Below are positions 1 to 6,253 of a stretch of 11,783 nucleotides of DNA, in pieces. The position numbers and the translations under genes are program-made. This DNA comes from JBDIAR01 sp039812545. GTDB lineage: Bacteria; Actinomycetota; Actinomycetes; Actinomycetales; Dermatophilaceae. The DNA lies in contig JBDIAR010000111.1 in the NCBI GenBank assembly GCA_039812545.1, positions 1-11,783 on the forward strand, given 5' to 3'. The notes below the pieces were generated by a model. The model ran no database searches. It was not told the DNA's origin and was given only the letters and a program-made list of their open reading frames with translations. The first letter of the stretch is position 1. Each line of letters starts with the position of its first letter.

Positions 1-711
1 ATGGATCGGGCGAGCGTGGAGTATGCCGGCGACCGGGCTCGGGTCGGGTCGGTCAACCTGGCCACGAGCGCGGTGGAGGTGATCCAGCGCGGCCACCAGG
101 TCCGCACGGGAATCGGCAAGACCCCGGTCACAGGTCCGGTCGCCGTCCGCGCTCCCGGTACCAGAGCGGACGGACTCGGCAGCGGCCTCGTCGGCGACCT
201 CGTCCTGGATCGTCGGCATCACGGCGGCGACGACCAGGCCGTCTACGCGTATGCCGCCGAGGACTACCGCTACTTCGAAACCCTCCTCGACTCACCCCTG
301 GCACCTGGCCGGTTCGGCGAGAATCTCACCACCCACGGCCTGGACGTCAACGGCGCGATCCTCGGCGAAACCTGGCGCATCGGCGACGAGCTCGTCCTCA
401 AGGTTCGCGGACCGCGCATCCCCTGCAACACCTTCCGGGCCTGGATGGGCGTGCGCGGATGGCTGCGCACCTTCTCCGACACCGCACTGTCCGGGGCCTA
501 CCTCAGCGTCGTCTCCCCCGGCATCGTCCGCCCGGACGACCCGATCGAGGTACTCGACCGGCCCGCGCACGGCATCGCCGTCTGGGAGCTCTACCGCGCC
601 CTGACCACCGAGCCGCAGCGCTGGCCGGCGATCCTCGCCATCCCCGACGAACACCTCAGCGACGAGGCCCGCCACATGGGCCGGACCCGATCCACCTACG
701 AACTCGGCTGA
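1..711 (+). CDS. MOSC domain-containing protein (YiiM-like), possibly incomplete at its 5' end
   Basis: MOSC domains occur in molybdenum-cofactor sulfurases and in stand-alone proteins thought to handle sulfur or metal-sulfur groups, or to act in molybdoenzyme-dependent detoxification. The exact substrate here is unknown. The 236-residue protein shows the family landmarks in order: GIGKTPV (about 37-43), HHGGDDQAVYAY (73-84), GRFGENLTT (103-111) and PRIPCNTF (138-145), which holds the conserved cysteine Cys142. A C-terminal extension follows, ending in TYELG. It looks cytoplasmic, with no signal peptide or membrane segment. The ATG at position 1 is the window edge. Relatives usually start only a few residues before the SVNLA strand (17-21), so the GTG at 16 is an alternative start, and a start left of the window cannot be excluded. 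No clear Shine-Dalgarno is visible. The next gene starts 166 bases downstream, so the two are probably separate transcription units. Confidence 0.85.
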   Translation: MDRASVEYAGDRARVGSVNLATSAVEVIQRGHQVRTGIGKTPVTGPVAVRAPGTRADGLGSGLVGDLVLDRRHHGGDDQAVYAYAAEDYRYFETLLDSPLAPGRFGENLTTHGLDVNGAILGETWRIGDELVLKVRGPRIPCNTFRAWMGVRGWLRTFSDTALSGAYLSVVSPGIVRPDDPIEVLDRPAHGIAVWELYRALTTEPQRWPAILAIPDEHLSDEARHMGRTRSTYELG

Positions 712-712
712 T

Positions 713-760
713 TCGGGCGCGAGCCGGTCGGCGCGACCCGACGCCGGACCCGTCGCCCGA
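713..760 (+). terminator. Structured inverted repeats just after the MOSC gene, possible terminator
   Basis: Two bases after the MOSC stop codon, TCGGGCG (713-719) can pair with CGCCCGA (754-760). The intervening loop can fold again, either as GTCGG 727-731 with CCGAC 738-742 or as CGGCG 729-733 with CGCCG 742-746. There is no T-tract, which is usual for GC-rich actinobacterial terminators. A terminator role is inferred from position only, and such GC-rich DNA often folds by chance. Confidence 0.35.
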
Positions 761-804
761 GCCGGGAGCTTCTACGCAGGGGTGCCGCGACGAAGGGGTC
801 GAAG

Positions 805-810
805 TAGGCT
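805..810 (+). promoter_or_regulatory. Candidate -10 element (TAGGCT) for the amr operon
   Basis: TAGGCT fits the actinobacterial TANNNT -10 pattern and lies in the gap before amrB. It would start transcription near 817 and give a leader of about 60 bases. A perfect hairpin at the predicted 5' end of the RNA is formed by CGTCGTC (817-823) and GACGACG (827-833), with loop GAT. No good -35 is visible 16-18 bases upstream, so the call is weak. Confidence 0.3.
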
Positions 811-864
811 GAGGGACGTCGTCGATGACGACGACCGGCCCGGCCGGCCAACCCGGTCGCACCT

Positions 865-872
865 GGAGGAGG
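865..872 (+). promoter_or_regulatory. Strong Shine-Dalgarno of amrB
   Basis: GGAGGAGG lies five bases before the ATG at 878. The reading frame stays open upstream to at least 782. This ribosome site, together with the family-typical N-terminus MTVRRAAVAGSFYP, fixes the start at 878 rather than at the earlier ATG. Confidence 0.85.
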
Positions 873-877
873 ACACC

Positions 878-1672
878 ATGACGGTACGCCGTGCGGCGGT
901 CGCGGGAAGCTTCTACCCGGCCGATCCGACCGACCTCACCGACAGCGTGGACGCCATGCTGGCCCAGGCATCCGCCGGCCTGACCGGCGAGGTCCCGGCC
1001 GCCAAGGCATACCTCGTCCCCCACGCCGGACACATCTACTCAGGAGCGACAGCGGCACTGGCATACGCGCGTATCGCACTACGTCGGAAGACGATTCGCC
1101 GCGTCGTCCTGCTCGGCCCTACCCACCGGGTGCCCGTCGACGGCCTGGCCCGCCCCTGCTCGTCGGTGTTCGAAACCCCCCTCGGCCGGATCCCGGTGGA
1201 GTCCCCGAACCTGCCGATGCCGCAACTCGTCGCCGACTCCGGCGCGCACGAGTGGGAACACTCCCTCGAAGTGCAGCTTCCCTTCCTCCAGCGCGCCCTG
1301 CAGGCCTTCGTCCTGGTGCCGCTCGCCGTCGGCCGCGCGACGCCGGAACAGGTCGCCGACGTCATGGAGACCTTGTGGGGCGGCCCGGAGACGATCGTCC
1401 TCGTCAGCTCGGACCTCTCGCACTATCACGCCTACGACGAGGCACGCCGGATCGACGGCGCCACCCTCGATCGGATCATGGCGATGGACGCCCATATCGA
1501 TCACCAACAGGCTTGCGGCGCAACGCCGGTCAACGGGCTGCTCCTCGTCGCCAAGCGCCGCGGCCTGAAACCGACCCTGCTTGGGGCCTGCAACTCCGGC
1601 GACACCGCAGGCGAGAAGAACAAGGTCGTGGGGTATGCCGCGGTGGAGTTCACCGAGCCGCCCGATGCCTGA
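878..1672 (+). CDS. amrB: AmmeMemoRadiSam system protein B (MEMO1 family)
   Basis: This 264-residue protein belongs to the MEMO1 family, a class III extradiol dioxygenase-like fold. Bacterial members are encoded with an AMMECR1 protein and a radical SAM enzyme. The N-terminus AVAGSFYPADP (7-17) is diagnostic. Likely metal-pocket residues are His49 in VPHAGHIYSG, His83 in GPTHRVP and Cys213 in ACGATPVNG. By analogy with human MEMO1 these would form a His/His/Cys metal site, but I assign them by motif and not by alignment. Other family blocks are EHSLEVQLPFLQ (127-138) and VSSDLSHYHAYDEA (176-189). It looks cytosolic, with no signal peptide. It is the first gene of a three-gene operon, and its stop codon overlaps the start of amrA by eight bases. 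The reaction of the complex is not established to my knowledge, so function beyond system membership is open. Confidence 0.93.
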   Translation: MTVRRAAVAGSFYPADPTDLTDSVDAMLAQASAGLTGEVPAAKAYLVPHAGHIYSGATAALAYARIALRRKTIRRVVLLGPTHRVPVDGLARPCSSVFETPLGRIPVESPNLPMPQLVADSGAHEWEHSLEVQLPFLQRALQAFVLVPLAVGRATPEQVADVMETLWGGPETIVLVSSDLSHYHAYDEARRIDGATLDRIMAMDAHIDHQQACGATPVNGLLLVAKRRGLKPTLLGACNSGDTAGEKNKVVGYAAVEFTEPPDA

Positions 1673-2245
1673 CCCGCCGCCGGCGGCCGGGCCAGTGCTC
1701 ACCGACATCGCGCGGCGGGCGATCGCCCGCCGCCTGCGACCGGGCGACGCCTCCGATCGCCTGCGCCGCGCCGGCACCGAGGATCCCCGACTCCTCGCGC
1801 CGGGCGCCTCTTTCGTGACGCTGACCGTCGACGGACGACTGCGCGGGTGCATCGGCTCTCTCACGGCCGAGCGTCCGCTGGGCACCGACGTCGCCGCCAA
1901 CGCCGAGGCCGCGGCCTTCCGGGACCCGCGTTTCCCGCCGCTGACCGCGGGCGAACTCCCGGTCGTTCACATCGAGGTCAGCGTCCTGTCCGCCCCGGAG
2001 GAACTCGACTGCATCGACGAGACCGAGGCCTGCGCACGACTGCGGCCGGGGATCGACGGCGTCATCCTGCGCACGCCAGGGCATCGGGCGACCTTCCTGC
2101 CGCAGGTCTGGGAGAAGCTGCCCGACCCGCATACCTTCCTGGCGCAGTTGCGCCGCAAGGCCGGGTTGTCGGCCGACTACTGGGGCAACGATCTTCGGCT
2201 GAGCCGGTACACGGTGACGGCCTTCCACGAGGGCAGACCCCCGTC

Positions 2246-2249
<4 letters not shown>
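1665..2249 (+). CDS. amrA: AmmeMemoRadiSam system protein A (AMMECR1 domain)
   Basis: This 194-residue AMMECR1-domain protein has the family signature LRGCIGSL (59-66), then AAFRDPRFPPLTAGEL (83-98), the strand VHIEVSVLS (101-109) and the C-terminal block RATFLPQVWEKLPDPHTFL (141-159). The length is typical of bacterial stand-alone AMMECR1 proteins. I chose the ATG at 1665 because the domain begins shortly after it (LTDIARRAIARRL) and because it overlaps the amrB stop by eight bases. The earlier in-frame ATG at 1581 lies inside amrB and would add 28 arginine- and serine-rich residues that do not fit the family. Upstream Shine-Dalgarno matches are poor, so initiation probably relies on translational coupling to amrB. 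Its stop codon overlaps the ATG of amrS (ATGA, 2246-2249). AMMECR1 proteins are conserved in all domains of life, but their biochemical role is unresolved. No catalytic residue can be named with confidence. Confidence 0.93.
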
Positions 2250-3316
<1,067 letters not shown>

Positions 3317-3337
3317 CCCCGACCAATGGGCCACCCC

Positions 3338-3361
3338 GGTCGGAGGGACGCGACTCCGACC
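3338..3361 (+). terminator. Hairpin after amrS, probable operon terminator
   Basis: GGTCGGAG (3338-3345) pairs perfectly with CTCCGACC (3354-3361) around the 8-base loop GGACGCGA. It begins 22 bases after the amrS stop and lies before the kinase promoter candidate, so it is well placed to separate the two transcription units. No T-tract follows, so factor-independent termination is not assured. Confidence 0.5.
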
Positions 3362-3392
3362 CGAGTCTGAGGACCCGGCACGGGCAACCGCC

Positions 3393-3398
3393 TACGCT
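3393..3398 (+). promoter_or_regulatory. Candidate -10 element (TACGCT) for the kinase/regulator operon, implying a leaderless transcript
   Basis: TACGCT matches TANNNT and ends seven bases before the GTG at 3406. That is the spacing expected between a -10 element and the transcription start, so the RNA would begin at the GTG itself. The only Shine-Dalgarno-like GGAG (3399-3402) is three bases from the start, too close to work well, which also favours leaderless initiation. The -35 is weak (around 3369-3375). Confidence 0.4.
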
Positions 3399-3405
3399 GG
3401 AGCGC

Positions 3406-4641
3406 GTGACCGAACCAGCGCCCGCGGGGCCGCGCGCCGCCTGGCGGCGGATGCGGGCCGAGCCGTGGCGCATCGACGTGGTGCTGACCGGCCTGCTGCT
3501 CATCCTCGGGCTGTTGCTCATGATGGCGACCGGTTTCGCCAGCGCAGCCCTCCACGGGCCACTGGTCTTCGCCTTGAACGCCCCCCTGGCAATCCGTCGC
3601 CGGTACCCGACAGCCTCGTTCACGTTGGTGTCACTGGCCTGTTTGCTGCAGTTGGTCGTCCTCGACACCCCGCACGTGGCCGACTTCGCGTTCCTCGTCG
3701 CGTGCTATTCCGTCGCCGCCCACGCGCGTCAACCGGTGGTGCGCCGAGCCTCCCTCAGCGTCGCGGTCCTGGCCGGACTGCTCGCCACGCTCGACTGGAA
3801 TCAGGGACAGGTGCACTCACCCCTGACCGTCTGGGTCGAAACCCTGTTCCTGTCGGGCCTGGCGGTCATCTGCTGGGTCAGCGGTGACCTGATCCGCCGC
3901 CGCCGCGAGTTGATCTCCCGACTCACCGAACAGAACGCCGCGCTGCGCCGCGACCGCGACCAACGAGCCCGGATCGCCGCACAGAACGAGCGCACCATGA
4001 TCGCCCGTGAGATGCACGACATCGTCGCGCACAATCTCTCGGTCATCGTCGTCCAGGCCGATGGCGCATCGTATGCCGCTCAACACGATTCGTCGTTCGA
4101 TCTGCTCCGGGCCCAGCGCGCCCTGGCCACGATCGCCGCCACCGCACGCGAGGCGCTCGCCGAGACCCGCCAACTCGTCGGAGTCCTGCGCGACCCGGGA
4201 AGCGCAGATCCGGCCGACCTCGCACCCGTCGCCGGACTCACGGATATCGAGGACGTGGTCGACCGGGTGCGGCAGTCCGGCCGCGCCATCACCCTCACCC
4301 GCCCCGACGATCTGGCGGATATCCCGCGCGACGTCGGGCTGGCGGCATACCGAATTGCCCAGGAGTCAATCACCAATGTTCTCAAGCACGCCGGTCCCGC
4401 GGCTCAGGCGAACATCGAGCTCAGCCGAGCGGCAACCCCCGGCGGCGACACCCTCGTGATCGTCGTCAGCGACAACGGCCACGGCACGGCAACCGAATTC
4501 GTCGATGCCGGCACCGGCAACGGCATCCCGGGGATGCGCGAGCGAGCCGTCTCAGTCGGCGGCACCCTGGTCGTCGGCCCGCGTCCCGGCGGTGGATTCC
4601 GAGTCACCGCAACCCTTCCGCTGCAAGGAGATCTCCGGTGA
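3406..4641 (+). CDS. Sensor histidine kinase, NarL-partner type (HisKA_3)
   Basis: This 411-residue membrane histidine kinase is the sensor of a two-component system. The N-terminal half has about five hydrophobic segments (roughly 25-45, 69-85, 92-107, 112-129 and 142-163) with short loops, so the signal is probably sensed within the membrane. A charged coiled-coil linker (165-197) leads to the HisKA_3 H-box REMHDIVAHNLSVIV, with His204 as the phosphorylated residue. The ATP-binding domain has the N-box AYRIAQESITNVLKHAG (Asn324), a DNGHG motif at 356-360 and the glycine loop GTGNGIPGM at 369-377. The GTG at 3406 is preferred because of the -10 element just upstream and because it gives a short soluble N-terminus. 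The ATG at 3451 is an alternative that would still keep all membrane segments. The stop codon overlaps the regulator start (GTGA). The ABC transporter genes directly downstream suggest a role in sensing envelope or antimicrobial stress; this is inference. Confidence 0.92.
   Translation: MTEPAPAGPRAAWRRMRAEPWRIDVVLTGLLLILGLLLMMATGFASAALHGPLVFALNAPLAIRRRYPTASFTLVSLACLLQLVVLDTPHVADFAFLVACYSVAAHARQPVVRRASLSVAVLAGLLATLDWNQGQVHSPLTVWVETLFLSGLAVICWVSGDLIRRRRELISRLTEQNAALRRDRDQRARIAAQNERTMIAREMHDIVAHNLSVIVVQADGASYAAQHDSSFDLLRAQRALATIAATAREALAETRQLVGVLRDPGSADPADLAPVAGLTDIEDVVDRVRQSGRAITLTRPDDLADIPRDVGLAAYRIAQESITNVLKHAGPAAQANIELSRAATPGGDTLVIVVSDNGHGTATEFVDAGTGNGIPGMRERAVSVGGTLVVGPRPGGGFRVTATLPLQGDLR
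4625..4630 (+). promoter_or_regulatory. Shine-Dalgarno of the response regulator gene
   Basis: AAGGAG lies seven bases before the GTG at 4638, inside the 3' end of the kinase gene. It strongly supports the GTG start, and therefore the unusual N-terminal extension of the regulator. Confidence 0.8.
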
Positions 4642-5414
4642 GCCCCCAGAGCCGGCCCGACGGCGACCCCACCAACATCGACCTCGCCGAGGTCGACCCC
4701 ACCGAGGTCGACCCGCCCATCCAGGTCTTCCTCGTCGACGACCAAGAACTCGTCCGAGCCGGATTCGCCATGGTGATCAACGCTCAAGTCGACATGCACG
4801 TCGTCGGCGAGGCGTCCGATGGCAGACAAGCTATCGACACCCTGGCCCACCTAGCGGCGGACGTGGTCCTGATGGATGTGCGGATGCCCCGGATGGACGG
4901 GGTTGCCGCGACAAAAGCATTGTGCGCCAGGCGAGCCCACGGCAGCGCCTCGACGCCACGAGTCATCGTGCTGACGACCTTCGACCTGGACGAGTATGCC
5001 TTCGCGGCACTGCGCGCGGGTGCCGCGGGCTTCCTGCTCAAGGACGCCGGACCCGCCGATCTCCTGGCCGCCATTCGCGCCGTCCACCGCGGCGACAGCG
5101 TCGTCGCGCCGAGCACCACCCGCCGCCTCCTGAACCACTTCGCCCGCTCGCTTCCCGAGTCTCCGGCAGACCTGATCAAGGACCCGCGCGCCGATCCCCG
5201 ACTCGCCGCCCTGACTCCCCGCGAACTCGACGTCCTCGAGGCCGTCGCCACCGGCCTGACGAATGGCGAGATCGCCGCAAGCCTCTACCTGGCCGAGGCG
5301 ACCGTGAAGACCCACATCACGCACATCCTCGGCAAGCTGAACCTCCGAGATCGCGTCCAGATGGTGCTCCTGGCATACGAGACAGGGCTGGTCGGCATAC
5401 GACCAGGGTCGTAG
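4638..5414 (+). CDS. NarL/FixJ-family response regulator
   Basis: This 258-residue DNA-binding regulator is the partner of the kinase just upstream. The receiver domain (about 28-145) has the acidic pair Asp34/Asp35, the phosphoacceptor Asp80 in VLMDVRMP, the switch region VLTTFD (111-116) and Lys135 in FLLKDA. The LuxR-type helix-turn-helix spans about 190-250 (LTPRELDVLEAVATG through AEATVKTHITHILGKL). Before the receiver lies an acidic, proline-rich extension of about 27 residues with a repeated EVDP motif, which most NarL-type regulators lack. No start codon exists between the GTG and the receiver domain, and the AAGGAG site is well spaced, so the extension looks real. The four-base GTGA overlap with the kinase gene implies coupled translation. 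The likely targets are its own operon and the ABC genes 67 bases downstream, but I find no convincing operator repeat there. Confidence 0.93.
   Translation: MSPQSRPDGDPTNIDLAEVDPTEVDPPIQVFLVDDQELVRAGFAMVINAQVDMHVVGEASDGRQAIDTLAHLAADVVLMDVRMPRMDGVAATKALCARRAHGSASTPRVIVLTTFDLDEYAFAALRAGAAGFLLKDAGPADLLAAIRAVHRGDSVVAPSTTRRLLNHFARSLPESPADLIKDPRADPRLAALTPRELDVLEAVATGLTNGEIAASLYLAEATVKTHITHILGKLNLRDRVQMVLLAYETGLVGIRPGS
4689..4718 (+). repeat. Two imperfect 15-base tandem copies in the regulator's N-terminal extension
   Basis: GAGGTCGACCCCACC (4689-4703) is followed directly by GAGGTCGACCCGCCC (4704-4718), with 13 of 15 bases identical. In frame they encode EVDPT and EVDPP. The extension may have grown by slippage duplication. 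Confidence 0.7.
5388..5406 (+). terminator. Hairpin at the 3' end of the response regulator gene
   Basis: CTGGTCG (5388-5394) pairs perfectly with CGACCAG (5400-5406) around the loop GCATA, ending five bases before the TAG stop codon. It could attenuate or end transcription between the two-component genes and the ABC genes. No T-tract follows, and the structure lies in coding sequence, so the role is uncertain. Confidence 0.3.
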
Positions 5415-5481
5415 CACACGACGCCACGGTCGGGCCCGCTCTCCGATGCCCCCGGGTCTGCTTGCCGGCGATCGTTGAGGC

Positions 5482-6252
5482 ATGTCAACGAAAACCCTTC
5501 CCGACGCGCCGAACAGTGCGTCGACTCAGATCCTCGCGGCCCGTACCGAGTCACTGACCAAGACCTACGGGACCGGCAACGCCGCTGTCACCGCTCTCGA
5601 CGCGGTGAACATCCAGATCGAGGCCCAGCGGTTCACCGCGGTCATGGGACCTTCCGGCAGTGGCAAGTCCACCCTCATGCACTGTCTGGCGGGGCTCGAC
5701 CGACCGACCTCGGGTCGGGTGTTCCTCGGCGGAACCGAGCTGACCGCCCTGCGGGACAACGAGTTGACGGTGCTGCGCCGCGAACGCGTCGGCTTCGTCT
5801 TCCAGGCGTTCAACCTGGTGCCCACGTTCACCGCCATCCAGAACATCCGCCTTCCGCTGACGCTGGCCGGCCGCCGCCCGGACCGGGATTGGGAGAGCCA
5901 CATCATCACCACCCTCGGGCTCGGCGACCGGCTCAACCACCGGCCCAGCGAGTTGTCGGGTGGTCAGCAACAGCGCGTCGCCATCGCCCGTGCGCTGTCC
6001 ACGCGCCCGGACGTCATCTTCGCCGACGAACCGACCGGAGCACTCGACACGCGAACAGGCGCCCAAATGCTCGACTTCCTGCGTCGCTGCGTCGACGAGT
6101 TCGACCAGACGATCGTCATGGTGACCCACGACCCGAACGCAGCGGCATACGCCGACAACGTCCTGTTGCTGGCAGACGGTCGACCAGCCGGCACCGTCGA
6201 GTCGCCCACCCCGGACACCGTCCTGACGGCCATGCGCCAGTTGGGGGCCTGA
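5482..6252 (+). CDS. ABC transporter ATP-binding protein, MacB/LolD type
   Basis: This 256-residue ATPase powers the permease encoded one base downstream. All motifs are intact: Walker A GPSGSGKST (56-64, Lys62), Q-loop Gln108 in FVFQAF, signature LSGGQ (158-162), Walker B VIFADEPTG (Asp182, Glu183) and switch His216 in VTHD. The QAFNLVPTFTAIQNIRLPL stretch and the EPTGALDT block are typical of the MacB/LolD/FtsE group. In Gram-positive bacteria these pair with FtsX-like permeases for peptide or lipoprotein handling and antimicrobial-peptide resistance. The ATG at 5482 has only a poor upstream GAGG (5477-5480, one base away), so translation initiation may be weak or leaderless. The 67-base gap before it may hold a promoter, but I cannot place one. 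The adjacent two-component system suggests regulation by it. The substrate cannot be told from sequence. Confidence 0.93.
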   Translation: MSTKTLPDAPNSASTQILAARTESLTKTYGTGNAAVTALDAVNIQIEAQRFTAVMGPSGSGKSTLMHCLAGLDRPTSGRVFLGGTELTALRDNELTVLRRERVGFVFQAFNLVPTFTAIQNIRLPLTLAGRRPDRDWESHIITTLGLGDRLNHRPSELSGGQQQRVAIARALSTRPDVIFADEPTGALDTRTGAQMLDFLRRCVDEFDQTIVMVTHDPNAAAYADNVLLLADGRPAGTVESPTPDTVLTAMRQLGA

Positions 6253-6253
6253 C

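Noticed and set aside
842..849. GGCCGGCC palindrome before amrB as an operator
   Set aside because: Short GC-only palindromes are common by chance in this DNA, and it lacks flanking symmetry.
782..877. Longer amrB form starting at the ATG at 782
   Set aside because: It would add 32 Arg/Asp-rich residues before the family N-terminus, while the ATG at 878 has an excellent GGAGGAGG site.
1079..1900. Long - strand open frame of 273 codons opposite amrB and amrA
   Set aside because: It lies fully antisense to two well-supported family genes, is rich in Arg, Gly and Ala with no recognisable domain, and is expected from the codon bias of GC-rich genes.
5431..5438. CGGGCCCG palindrome in the gap before the ABC genes as a response-regulator site
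   Set aside because: Only eight bases, all G and C, with no second half-site. It is not distinguishable from chance.
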